DNA from: Fusarium oxysporum f. sp. lycopersici 4287
Taxonomy: Eukaryota; Ascomycota; Sordariomycetes; Hypocreales; Nectriaceae
DNA: 64,000 bases
Direction of reading: 5' to 3'
Assembly (NCBI RefSeq): GCF_000149955.1
Contig: NC_030990.1
Coordinates: 1,718,502-1,782,501, forward strand
The position numbers and the translations under genes are program-made. Numbering within the stretch: position 1 is the first letter of the stretch; each line of letters begins with the position of its first letter. The notes under the pieces were generated by a model. The model made no database searches. It saw only the letters and a list, made by a program, of their open reading frames with translations, and was not told the origin of the DNA. This document shows positions 1 to 11,801 of this stretch, one piece after another.

Positions 1-1276
1 TGATTCAAGTCACGTGAAACCGTACCCGTTTGGCGCGTTCAGATACCTTGATGAGACGCGGTAAAGATTATCGAGAAATTATAATCAAAATTGGAAAATT
101 GTGCAACATACTGGAGAGTTCGCTACATAAATTAGAATGGTTTGTATGTTAAACATCCAGACACATATTATGTAGCTATCATTTCTCTTCTAAGTGTCTC
201 AGACACCACATAAACGACGTCAACGTCTTAAAGTGCTTTTCAAGTGAGACGCGACGGAAGTCGAGATAAGCTCGATAAGGCTGTGCTATTCCAGAACCAG
301 TATAGCGTCTCTAAAAGCGCCATCGCCGTGACGACAGGTTGGAAACGAGCCAGGACCCGTTAGCGGCCCGTGCGCCATCCCTCACCAAGCTTAGTGAGCT
401 TCTTCTCCTTGAACTAAAGGGCCAAAAATAACGTCGTACCTGAGAGTTAACAGCATAAACAAACAAACAAAATCTCATCTCAAGCAATAAGTGGGTACAG
501 CTGGGGCCAGCGCTCCAATCAATTCACAGCTTCTGCTAGCACTGGCAAGGCATGAGGCTTCCACAACCATTTACGTTGTCCCGTCGCCCGTTGCACAGTT
601 ACGAACAGGATGTGGATGGATGTGCATGCTCTCCTCAGACCCAGCTCTTCGGAGGTACCTTTATTATTCCATCATCGCCGCATTCTCATCTGTCTTTGTT
701 TTGTACCCTTTCATTCCCATTTTCCCTCCAACGCCCCGAGCATTTAGAGCTTCTAGTGCTGCCATCATCACCGCTGGTCTCAACGAGCATCAGCTCAGTT
801 CTACCAGGGCTAATATCCCGTCCAATGCCCCCCTGCGCGCCCGGGCCCCTAATCTCACGAACACCCACCAGTCCAAAGCTATTGCCTGCTGCTGCTGCTT
901 TTGTTCCTACTGAGAAATAAAAACAACAACAACCAAACACGCCTTGTTCACCAAGCTTCCCTCCCCGGCTTCCTCATCGTTCAATGTCCGACGCAGCCTG
1001 AGATAGCATCCTAAACATACTGCGCGCAGTAGTCGATACCGAGAATTCAAGGGAAGAGTCAACACGGCCTAGCACTGCACGCCACCGTCGCCTGCCAACT
1101 CCCATCGCAACTGTAATTGCAGCATCTTAGATGATAAATCAACGCGCCGACTTCAAACACCAAAACATCCTTTCAGCATCCGTACGCGATCTTCACCACC
1201 AGCATCCTATTAATCGCGTTTTTACCACATCAAACAACCTTTTTCATCCACGCAATCCTCAATTTTGAACGTCACT
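1..1276. other. Upstream region and leader of the cyclin gene
   Basis: No gene is recognised here. A TCACGTG core lies at 10-16 and a short AAAC-repeat tract at about 457-471. From about 640 to 1276 the plus strand is pyrimidine-rich, as expected for a promoter and 5' leader of the downstream cyclin gene. An ATG-initiated frame of 122 codons (552-920) has low-complexity Ser/Pro/Leu composition and resembles no family I know; it may be an upstream ORF if transcription begins before it. Confidence 0.6.
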
Positions 1277-3430
1277 ATGGACGCCAGGGTATGTTATCAT
1301 ACACTATCTCCCTGATTAGTTACCGTTGCCGTGACTTGACAGCCACCTCTCCCTTGCATCACGATGCATACCAGTACCCGTTACAGAATTGTAAGCTAAT
1401 ATCATATTCCTCAGCCTTTTCGACCGCGTGGCGCAGAAAACGCAACCCATCTTGAACAATCAAACAAGTCTTCAGGAAATCTGGCAATGGCCAACACAAA
1501 CACAGCAGCTGGTTTCCGTGGCCCAGCGAAGCGAGCCGCCTTCGGTGATATGACCAATGTTAGCAAACAGGCTGTATACACTCGCGATGAAGGCAAATCG
1601 ATGAAGATTTACGCATCGAAAGGCGTGAACAACAACCACGGCGGCGCGCCTCTAAACAAGGAGAACACTGTCTATAACAAAGATTCTTTCTCTCGTCCCG
1701 CGCAAAGGCTACCCAACATCTCGTCGACACGAACCGTCCTAGAAAATAAGTCATCTGACGCGAATAAGAAGACATCGCGTAACAACGTTCAAGAAACGTA
1801 CGTCAGGAAAGATACTCACAATGCCACCAAGGCTCCTGCTCTGTCAACTCAGAATGCCCCTGCTCTTCAGCCACGCCACTATAAGAGCCAACCTCAGCTC
1901 AAACCTCAGCAACAACAAGCTAGTCTGCGTCGCACCCAAAGCAAGCAGCTGGAAAAGATAGTGCCAAAAGCGGATGTTGAGCTCGGCTCTAAATCCTCTA
2001 ACCCTGCTGTAATGTCGCTGCAGGAGGCTGATTATCCCTACGACCAAGGCGCCTACCTCGATTCTATGTATCTTCCCATCGAGACTGGTGTCGACCTGGA
2101 TATGCTTCAGAAGGAGGAATATCCCGAGTCACACATCAAGCTGCCTGAGATATGCGAGGAAGAACCCATTGTTCCCATCCCTTATGACCCCTCTGTCCCT
2201 GCCATGTCAGAACCTGAAGAGTGCTGGGAGGAAGCTGATGACGAGGACTTTGATGACCAAGACCAAGCATACACAACAGCGCACTCAGTTCGCTCACGGG
2301 ATATGACTGCTGGAGGTGCTACAGAAATTGTTCCACTGCCTCGTATGACAGCTCGCGTTCAACGCGAACTTGAGGATGCACGTGAAGAGGTGGAGCGCAC
2401 TCGCACACAAGACGAGGTTGAAGAAGAGCTTTGGGATGTCAGCATGGTTGCCGAATATGGTGACGAGATTTTCGAGTATATGCGCGAGCTTGAGGTAAAG
2501 AGTTATTTTTGTCTTGCTCTGATCCCCATACTAACAATGTTTTGCAGATCAAAATGCTTCCTAACGCACACTACATGGATAACCAAACCGAGATTCAGTG
2601 GTCAATGCGATCAGTCCTAATGGACTGGCTTGTACAGGTTCACAACCGATTTGGTCTCTTGCCTGAGACGCTTTTCCTGACAGTTAACTACATCGACCGT
2701 TTCCTTTCCCAAAAGATCGTCTCAATTGGCAAGCTCCAACTTGTCGGTGCCACCGCAATCTTGGTAGCCTCCAAGTACGAAGAGATTAACTGTCCTTCTT
2801 TGGGTGAGATCGTTTACATGGTTGACAATGGTTACACTGCCGACGAGGTCCTGAAGGCCGAGCGTTTCATGCTTAGTATGCTGAGCTTCGAGCTGGGTTG
2901 GCCGGGGCCCATGAGCTTCTTGCGACGTGTTAGCAAAGCTGATGACTATGATCTTGAGACCCGAACTCTGGCCAAGTACTTCCTGGAATTGACCATCATG
3001 GACGAGCGTTTCGTGGCATCCCCCCCTAGCTTCCTGGCTGCGGGTGCACATTGTCTTTCTCGACTCATTCTCAAGAAGGGTGACTGGGTAAGTTAGAGTT
3101 ACGACTATGCTTACAGATTACACAGGCTAACTTGCAATGCAGACTAAGCAACATGTCTTCTACTCGGGCTATACCTGGAGTCAGTTGAAGAACTTGGTGA
3201 CGATGATGATTGAATGCTGTGATCGTCCGGACCAACACCATGCCGCCGTCTTTGAAAAGTATACGGACCGCCGGTATAAGGGAGCGTCTTTGTTAGTGCA
3301 AGAAGCTCTCGATACTGGCTTCACTCTTCCTCACCAGCTATCTCCCGTTCGCCGAGAGCTTCAAGGATATCGCGAAGGCAGTGCCGAGTTGTCCATTGCG
3401 CAGCCCCAACTCATTCCCATTGAAGGATAA
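1277..3430 (+). CDS. B-type cyclin of the CLB3/CLB4 class
   Basis: Four exons: 1277-1288, 1415-2494, 2548-3087 and 3143-3430, giving 639 residues. The first exon codes only M-D-A-R; splicing joins it in frame to P-F-R-P. Cyclins bind and activate the mitotic CDK in the nucleus. The C-terminal half holds the tandem cyclin fold: the MRSVLMDWL motif is at about residues 384-392, followed by the ASKYEEINCP and GWPGPMSFLRR motifs. These match yeast Clb3/Clb4 better than the NimE/Cdc13 class, which has an SKYEEVLSP-type segment. The N-terminal half is disordered and carries a D-box-like R-A-A-F-G-D-M-T-N at residues 44-52 (Phe where Leu is usual) and a KEN box at 86-88, both APC/C degradation signals. 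An acidic stretch precedes the cyclin box. Class assignment is by remembered similarity; cyclin identity is certain. Confidence 0.93.
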
Positions 3431-6400
3431 GAAGCCATCATGACCCGGTTGGCACATGCTTGTGGCGGGTCCTTTCTGGTACATGGCGCCCGCCAACTTC
3501 TCGCCATTTCTTCTCTTCTCCAGCCTGGCGCCGAGCATTGCGACCTGCCACACCGGCGATTGAGGTGTTTTGACTGTTGTTGTCGTTGCGTCGGTACTTG
3601 ACCGGACCGGGGTATCTTTACTACTTCATCCGGACCGGAATAGCGGGTGCGGCCAGCTCCGGACAAGCCCTAATTACCTACCCCAGACTTTGTCTCGACA
3701 CAGGTTACGGCTATTTTCGCTCTTGGCCGGGCTTTTTTTCTTGCCCTAATCTCGTTCTTAAAGACGGTGGTTCTTTTTGACATGAACTCTTTACTAATAC
3801 CCGGCCGGGGCTGGGCACAACATAACAATTTAATATGAGCGGCGACACTCCCCACATGCTACCCCCCTGGACTCCTCTTCTCCATCATTCGCCTTGCCTC
3901 AACCCCAGACTCTCGAGCTTGTAAGGAGAGGAAAGCAGTGGAGCGAAAGGTACAAATACTGTATAACGACTCTGGATGACTGTTACGAATATCACGATTG
4001 TGCGACTGCGATTATATCATCTTTTATTGCCTATTTGGCTGGTTTAATACATTTTCGGAATTCGGCGTTGCGGGAACGGTCTCTTCCACCACCAACTTAC
4101 ATACGTGCGACTGCATATATGGAATTGTAAGTGGGATATGGACTAGGGACGAAGGCGTATGGAGGATTCTTCAGGGACCGTTGGGGGAGGCTGGCCTTTT
4201 GAGTGGTGGAGGGCTCGCGACCTCAAGCAGAATGGAGTCGACCATAGACCAGAGCAAGTGGGATGGAGATACAATCAGCCATGATCACCACTGCCACCAT
4301 CGCCAGTAACCCCATAGGCCCCCAGTTTGCATTTACAGTAGCATATAGATTAGTAGAGGCTCTGGACGCGTGTATGGTATCTAATCCTCAATTCTCTTGC
4401 TTCAATATTGTCACCTGATGTTCCTTGTGCCATTTAGTATATCAGACCAGTGGGCGCTTTGTATATGCTGCTTCAGTCCGGGACTGGGGCATGTCTTTAT
4501 CATGTTAAGGGGTTCTTCAACAGAGATGCATACTTTCATATCTAGTATTTTGCAAGGCGGGTTCTATCTCCTGTAATGTATGGCTTTCACTTGCTGGTTG
4601 TCTTGTATAAATACCGAGATAGAAAAACGTTGTGTTTTACACTTGCCGTGCAATGCATCTTGCAGGTCGTTTAAATCAGACAAGATATGTTCATATCACA
4701 CGACTTGCCATCCACACAAGTTATATCATGTTGGGAGATCTATGTATACAGGACTAAAGAACAAGATCACGAAACCTGTCGCTAACTTTAATCATATCGA
4801 GGGGAATATATTAAGGGCGAGCTTACCCCGACCCTAGCTTAAAAACCCCGACATTTCCCCACGGAGGATTCTCCTTGCCTGATGGGTACGAGCGCCCACT
4901 AACAAGACCAGAACAAGGGATGGACATTGGACTAGTCGTGGCAGAGCCCAGGGGAAAGTTGCTCTGTGCTGACCGGGAATTTCCGGCATTTCGGTCTCTC
5001 GCAATACCATAGAGTCGAAAGAAGTAGACTCAAGTACCTACCTATTTATGCGAACTCCCCGCTGACCCACGGATACCTAAGTCAAGGTTCTTGAAAGTGA
5101 CAGCAAGTGTTCTGATAGGCGCGCGAGCAAGTTAGCCTCACAGGTGATGGCAAACTGGCAATCGGGCCTGCAAGGTAACATGTCTTGATGGAGAAACTGA
5201 GGGTTAACAATATAGAAGATAAATCATGGTGAAAATGGCTTCTTTTGGAGTTTCACCTTGGCCAAATTTGGTCAAAGAATAGCATTGAGCTGTGCTCGTG
5301 ACCTAGGCATGCTTTGATGAAAGATTCCACTTGAAATGACCAGGTCCCAAGGCTGCACTAGAGAGACCATCGGCACCATGTGACGTCTAAGAAATTGAGG
5401 GAGGGTTTCTGCCATTCTGGAAACATGGATACTGTCCGCTGTCGCAAGCGCGGGCAAACCCTCCGCGACTCCGAGTCTGGGGCACAGGATATTGTGTTTT
5501 AGGCGAGAACAGGTGAGCAACAATTTACATTCGGAGCCTTTATTAATAACTATCAGGGGATCATCGTTAATGACTCCGTGCCGAAGAATCTGCATTACCT
5601 GCAGCATGATAGATTGCGCTACGGTCCAGCGGAACCGCGACGGCACATATGATTTTTCAACATTTCTCATGAAAGACCAGGGACTCGCTCCTCCCACGTC
5701 AGAGAAGGCTGCGAGACCCGGGAGGGTAAAGGAGGAAACTCAAGTCATTCCGGGCAACGAAGTATGACCTCAAGATCCAAACCCGGTCACTGGTTCAAAA
5801 TCAGAAATGATTGCCTTGCCGTCCATACACTTCGTCAATATATCCACAGCATGAGAACGTCTTATGCTTAGGATCGTTAATAAAAACACGAAATAGCTTG
5901 GACTGTGCTGAATCAAGCAGTTGGCGCTGCTCCGAACTCCGGTTAGGCGGGTCAGTCCTGGGGTCCATCTCCACAACGATATGCCACCCCGGGATCGGGG
6001 GAGGGAGCTTTCCCGGTGTTACGGAAGAGAAACGGCATTCTGCTGGGAAGAGCATATTCAATTGGTTTCCTTTGCACGCGTTTCATATCAGGTGTCTATT
6101 CTCATAATTGTTGATAGTATGAGTTTGAGATGTCAGGAGTCTGGCAATTGATCATGATTCCCTTCTTGAGGCTCAACTTTTGAGGCACTGACTGATATCC
6201 AGGCTCGTTAAAAGACCTTGCCCAGGAGGTGCCCGGGGTGGGCCAACTTGGAAGGGGTCCACAGATTAGATCCATTAGATATGCACGCCCACATGTAGAA
6301 GAGATGATGTATCTCAAGGTACCGTCACTCGAGCTGGCAGTAGTTTCTGGGCTCTGTCTTCACCGAATTTGCTTGGAGATCGTTGACTGATGCTGGTGAC

Positions 6401-7313
6401 TTTTGTTGCTCTCGTGTCATTGGCGCGTGCTCTTGAACTTGGCAATATGAAGCGAGATTCCTGGATCGTCGACTGTCAAATACTCTGCCTAGGTACGAAT
6501 CTAAAAGGCAAGGCATCAAGTTAAAAAGAACAAAGAAAAAAGAGAGCGCGCTTGCAGCGGTCCGCCCTATACCTGTCCGCTGGTCCGGACTTCAGACCAC
6601 CAAAGCCCCACGTTGCTTCCTTTTCTTCCAGAGGTGCGCTTCCAGCTGCCAACCTGGCGGGCTTCAGTGGAAGAAGCAAGTGCAACAGCGGTTATTTAGG
6701 GCACTTTCTAAAGGGAGCTGCTGGCTAACTTGAGGTACACACAAATAACAGAGTACCTTATTTCTAGTCATGTGCAATACTCAAAGATACTTGAAGTCCA
6801 GTACCTCACCCCTCGTGGCAGGCGCAAACACAGACACACACCCGCTACAGCACACCCCCCGCCCGGACCAACCACCGGCCTGGCCCAGTGAATAGCAAAT
6901 TTATCTCATCTTTCGCTCCATCTCGAAATTCCCCAATTGACGCATTTTGCTCTCCTCTTCAGCTTCTGCTTCTCTTCGTTTTGCTTCCCTTTCGCTACGT
7001 CGACGCGTCTCCGACATTCTCCCCCTGCCGCTGACTTCGATCGTTCGAGGGAAATCTTATCCTTTGCACCTCTTTCTACCTCTTGTTAGCTTCTGCTATT
7101 TGCGTTGCTCCAGAGAATTTCGTCGTGGTCAGCCGTTGTCGGACCACTTGTCAGTGGACACTACGAAACCAATTCGTCTCCGAGTCGCCCCAGACACCTC
7201 AGTTTGCGACCTGCTGAGTATCGCTCGATTATTTCCGACAACCTAATTGCTGTGAACTCGATCCATCCTTTTCGGAACTTTTCTTTACCCCTCCGAGCGA
7301 CTACGATATAACA
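3431..7313. other. Long gene-free interval between cyclin and carrier genes
   Basis: About 3.9 kb with no gene I can support. The first part should be the cyclin 3' UTR. Short frames occur on both strands (for example 5272-5697 minus, 141 codons), but their length is about what chance gives and none resembles a protein family. A GTACCTACCTATT motif lies at 5034-5046. From about 6895 to 7313 the plus strand becomes strongly pyrimidine-rich and has no ATG before the carrier start, so this is probably the carrier gene's 5' leader. Confidence 0.5.
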
Positions 7314-9541
7314 ATGTCCAAGCTTGCTGTGGCCAAGGAGGCCGTCAAGGAGGCCGTCATCGGCACACACGAACCTGAACAGCTTGCTGCCCACACCAAG
7401 GCGCGCTTCACCAAGCATGCTATCAAGGACCCTGAGACAGGCGAACTGTACCTCGGACCCGATGAGTTTATCAACGCTGTTGCGCCTGAGGGTGAGGATT
7501 ACGTGAGTCACGCACTCCTGCTTCAAGCAAGCTGTAGCCAGGCTTGCATACTCGCAAGGACTTGCTAACCACTGCCAAAAACAGCACAAGATCTCCCGTG
7601 ATCAATACTCCATTCTATTCAGCGTCGCGGATGTCAATGGCAAGGGCAAAGTGAGTCTTGCTGACTGGGGTATTTTCGAGCACCTCCTCAACAAGCCGGA
7701 TGCCGAGTATCAGATCGCTTTCCGCCTCTTTGACGTTGAGCGCACCGGCTCTGTTAAGTATGACGATTTCCGCACGTTGTACGAGCTCAACAAGGGCCCC
7801 GACAACCTAACCTTCGACTGGGACTCCGACTGGGCCAAGATTTACATTGGTAACAAGAAGCACCGTCACCCTCTCGACTATCCTCAGTTCTGCCAAATGC
7901 TGCGCGGTCTCCAAGGCGAGCGCATTCGGCAGGCCTTCCACCAGCTTGACAAGGACGGCGATGGCTTCATCAGTGGTGAGGAGTTTGAGCGCATCATTGT
8001 CGAGACTGCCCGCCACAAGCTGTCTGAGCATATTCTTGACAATCTGCACACTCTTGTCAACCTCTCCATTGGTTCCAAGATTTCATACGCCAATGTGCGC
8101 GCTTTCCAGAACGTCATCGGCGGGATGGATCTTGTTGAGCTCATCTTGCGCCGTGCCATTGACCAGAGCAAGGACGGCAAGATCACTCGACCTGAGTTCC
8201 TGAACGAGGCTGCCAAGCTCACACGTTTCTCTCTTTTCACGCCTATGGAAGCTGACATCCTTTTCCACTTTGCCGGACTTGACGAGCCCTCTGGCCGTCT
8301 GGGACTCTCCGATTTCGCCAAGGTCCTTGATCCTTCGTGGCGGAACCCCATTTACGACGCCGTCGAGGCCACAAAAGCCAAGGTTGCCGCTGGTGGTATC
8401 CTGATGGGAGTTCTGACCTCGGGTTACAACTTTGCTCTGGGTAGTGTTGCCGGTGCCTTTGGTGCCTTCATGGTGTACCCCATCGATTTGGTGAAGACGC
8501 GACTGCAGAACCAGCGAGGCGCCCAGCCCGGTCAGCGCCTCTACAAGAACTCGATTGATTGTTTCCAGAAGGTCATCCGCAACGAGGGATTCCGTGGTCT
8601 CTACTCGGGCGTGCTACCCCAGCTAGTTGGTGTTGCTCCAGAGAAGGCCATCAAGCTGACGGTGAACGATCTTGCCCGAAAGTACTTCACTGATAAGAAC
8701 GGCAACATTTCAGTCTTGTCCGAGATGATTTCTGGTGGTTCTGCTGGTGCCTGCCAAGTCGTAAGTTCATCAAATAACCCCTACCTTGATAGAAGCGCCA
8801 CTAACTAGCCTACCACAGGTCTTCACCAACCCTCTCGAGATCGTCAAGATTCGACTCCAGGTTCAGGGCGAGGTCGCCAAGACCGTCGAAGGAACACCGA
8901 AGCGATCGGCCATGTGGATCGTGCGCAATCTGGGTCTTGTTGGACTGTACAAGGGTGCTTCGGCGTGTCTGCTCCGTGACGTTCCCTTCTCGGCCATCTA
9001 CTTCCCTACCTACAGCCATCTCAAGAAGGACTTCTTTGGCGAGTCTCCGACCAACAAGCTGGGTGTTTTGCAGCTGCTGACTGCTGGTGCGATTGCCGGT
9101 ATGCCCGCTGCCTACTTGACGACACCCTGTGACGTTATCAAGACCCGACTTCAGGTCGAAGCCCGCAAGGGCGAGGCCACATATAACGGTCTGCGACACG
9201 CCGCCAAGACAATCTGGAAGGAGGAGGGTTTCACTGCCTTCTTCAAGGGTGGTCCCGCGCGTATTTTCCGATCTTCTCCTCAGTTCGGCTTCACCCTTGC
9301 CGCATATGAAGTTCTTCAGACCCTTCTACCCATGCCTGGTACTCAGAAGGAGAAGATTCCTACAGGCGTGTCAGATGCCGTGTCAACGGTCAAGGGCAGC
9401 CTGGACACTAGTCCATATGGTCGCAGCCGCAACGCCCTTAAAGTGATCCTCGATCTTGATGAGGACTTTGGCAAGGTCAAGCTTCCCAATGAGAAGGGCT
9501 GGCGATCGCTGCCCAAGATCATGGGCGGTGGTGGTCAGTAG
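7314..9541 (+). CDS. AGC1: Mitochondrial aspartate/glutamate carrier with EF-hand domain
   Basis: Exons 7314-7502, 7585-8760 and 8819-9541 give 695 residues. The protein is expected in the inner mitochondrial membrane, exchanging matrix aspartate for cytosolic glutamate plus a proton as part of the malate-aspartate shuttle. The C-terminal part (about 343-640) has the three mitochondrial-carrier repeats with signatures P-I-D-L-V-K (362-367), P-L-E-I-V-K and P-C-D-V-I-K. The N-terminal half is an aralar/citrin-like EF-hand array. The loop at 185-196 ([12 protein letters not shown]) has every consensus Ca2+ ligand, while loops near 79, 113 and 256 are degenerate. The ATG is preceded by a long C/T-rich leader without other ATGs. 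Both introns have GT-AG ends and preserve frame. The length suits fungal and animal AGC proteins. Confidence 0.95.
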
Positions 9542-11171
9542 AACGATAAACAAAATGATAGAAATGACCGGGAGAATCCAGAAAACGGATGCGTTGAGGT
9601 TTTTGATCGAGGTTAAAGAGGATGCAAGATTGACGAAAGCGATTGTCCGGTGACTGCTCGGCTATTACGCCTTCAAAAACGGCCCATGGTCGGGCTTCGA
9701 TGTCCGAAGCACGACCCGCCCGTGTTCAATTACCGGACAAAGCCGAGGAGATATTGCATCGAACCCAATACCCAGCGAGACCAAAAACCTTTATGATGAA
9801 ATCTCTCTTTTGAATCTATGTTTTCATTTAGAGCGAAAGACAAAGACAAAAGAACGGGGATAGATGGAAGATGGGATACAAAAAAGAAGCAGGATGAGAT
9901 AGAGATAAATCGGATATCCGGTTCCTGGCGGAGCGGAGCGGGCGAGGGAGAGCGTCTGCTTCTTTTGCATCAGACTCGGCGTTCTGGGGCATTCAAAGGG
10001 CATGATGGGAGCTGTATTTTTTACCACCCTTTACTATGTTATGTTTAGAGTTCAGTATTATTGTTACTATAGCTTGTTTGAATCCTTTTGTGGAAAAGAA
10101 AGCACGTTCATGAATTATGTGTGGCGGTTTATATGGGAATTGAGTGTAACAGGCGCATTCACGAAGCGTATCTGTTTAACAGAATCGTTAGAGCAGCAAG
10201 ATTAATCGAGACTTTGGTCTCAAAGGTGTGTTTAATGGGCTATCTCTTCAGAGATGCTGCAGGCGTAGCGACGCAAGTTCCACAGCCGCCTGAGCGACGA
10301 ACACAGCGTGCTTAGTACAAAGAACGATTTAATCGCTTAACATGGGAGTCTTGGAATTTGTGAGAAATTTAGGTCGTCTTGTCTCAAACAATGAATATGA
10401 ACTGATGATCAGAAAATGTCAGATCATAAGGACGGTCCCTATTCAGTACATTGGAGCTATGCCATCGTTTGACGAGTTCATGACTGTGTTCCTCAACTTA
10501 AACTAAGCAATCTCTTGTCTCCTTTTTCTCATGAGAGGTCGCTCTTGTCATTTGATTCCAGAAATTACAATAGTACCTGAGAGACTAGAACATACGAGCA
10601 CGATGCTTTTTTGTGACATCAAATGCAACATTCCGTTGCTCTTCGGGCCCACAGTGGCTCTTAGATAGAGCAAGACATCATACATCGTAAAATATTTAAT
10701 ATAATTCTAGCACTTTCATGCATTTGTTTTAATGATGTGATAATCCTTAAGTAAAGCTGCGGGCGTAATGAGTAGGTATCTATTCAACTGAACGGCCACC
10801 ATCTTGTGAGGATTGTGTGGATACAGTAAAACAAAGAATCCAATATCGTTACAAGTTAGTTAAAAACAGCGAGGCTCTGATATGTAATTCTCAGGATTAT
10901 GAGAAGGATATAATTCTATTATGTAAAAAATGCCACAAATATAGTTGACAATTGAAGCTGATCTGATGCGCCTTTTCATTATGCGCAGTGGGAATCTCTA
11001 AATCAAATTCCCATTTTCCGACGCCTGTTGAATTACCAAAACTCCAAAGTCTAAATAAATAGACAGATTCATCAGATTCGTTAATGCTTTTGTTCGCCGT
11101 TGCTTCAAATCCAACAAACCCATACACCGAAGCAGACTCGCTGAACGAGGGAAGAGAGTAGAGTAAGCAGC
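9542..11171. other. Gene-free interval, AT-rich
   Basis: About 1.6 kb between the carrier stop and the convergent small minus-strand gene. It should contain both 3' UTRs. The middle part (about 10,000-11,000) is AT-rich. I see no conserved frame, RNA gene or repeat. Confidence 0.5.
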
Positions 11172-11801
11172 TCAATAGTGAACAGTAGCTAATCTCTGGA
11201 TCCAACCAGCTTGCTGTTGAGGTTCATACTCGGGAACCTTGGCGCCAGGTTCAGCCATCATGGACATCTTGAGCCATTCGACGTAGTCCTCGAAGCCAGT
11301 TGTGCTGCCAGTGACATTGACCTTCTTGACGCCCCTGACACCCTCAAACATGCGTAGATTGCGATATCCGACGCCGAGGAACATCGACTGAACAACGTCA
11401 ATGGTGAGCTCGTCAAGTCCGCTGTACGCTTTTGTCACAGCATCAGCGTCGTAGGGGAGATCGACATCGAGGCGGACTTGGGTGTGGAAGCGGCGGATGC
11501 TTGGGATGATGGATGATTCCTTGACGGGGCCGTACCAGTTTCGGAGGCGGGGGAAAGAGGTGAGTAGTGTGGGATGAGAGAGGAATGTATTGCAGCCGTA
11601 GAGAAGATCTGTAGCTTCATCGTGAATCTGGCGGTTGGTGCGGAGGAGAGAAGCGTGGACTTTTTGCTCAGGGCATGGTCGGCCACATCGGGTGTAAGGC
11701 GCTGTGAGGAGGAGTTGATCGTAGATTTCCAGACGAATCTCAACTGGGAGGTCAAGAAAGCCGGTCTTGTGGGGTTCTTGTTGTTGGATAGTAGTGGCCA
11801 T
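11172..11801 (-). CDS. Small fungal F-box-like/2EXR-like protein
   Basis: A single exon of 209 residues. The chosen start is the first true ATG, at 11801, in the good context CACTATGGCC; the frame stays open a few codons further upstream but without an ATG. Residues near 14-25 read F-L-D-L-P-V-E-I-R-L-E-I-Y, the opening helix of a large fungal family of F-box-like or 2EXR-type proteins. It is followed by L-L-R-T-N-R-Q-I-H-D-E-A, also typical of that family. The rest is not recognisable. Members are numerous and mostly uncharacterised, so I assign no substrate or pathway. It stands alone, convergent with the carrier gene. Confidence 0.75.
   Translation of the reverse strand: MATTIQQQEPHKTGFLDLPVEIRLEIYDQLLLTAPYTRCGRPCPEQKVHASLLRTNRQIHDEATDLLYGCNTFLSHPTLLTSFPRLRNWYGPVKESSIIPSIRRFHTQVRLDVDLPYDADAVTKAYSGLDELTIDVVQSMFLGVGYRNLRMFEGVRGVKKVNVTGSTTGFEDYVEWLKMSMMAEPGAKVPEYEPQQQAGWIQRLATVHY

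Noticed and set aside
491..920. Overlapping frames of 120-140 codons in the cyclin leader
   Set aside because: One lacks an ATG and both are low-complexity, as expected from C/T-rich leader DNA.
1277..3430. Naming the cyclin NimE/Cdc13-type B cyclin
   Set aside because: The cyclin box has the S-K-Y-E-E-I-N-C-P and G-W-P-G-P-M-S-F-L-R-R segments of yeast Clb3/Clb4 rather than the NimE pattern.
5272..5697. 141-codon minus-strand frame
   Set aside because: Length is about what chance gives in this much intergenic DNA and no family resemblance was seen; its predicted start context is ordinary.
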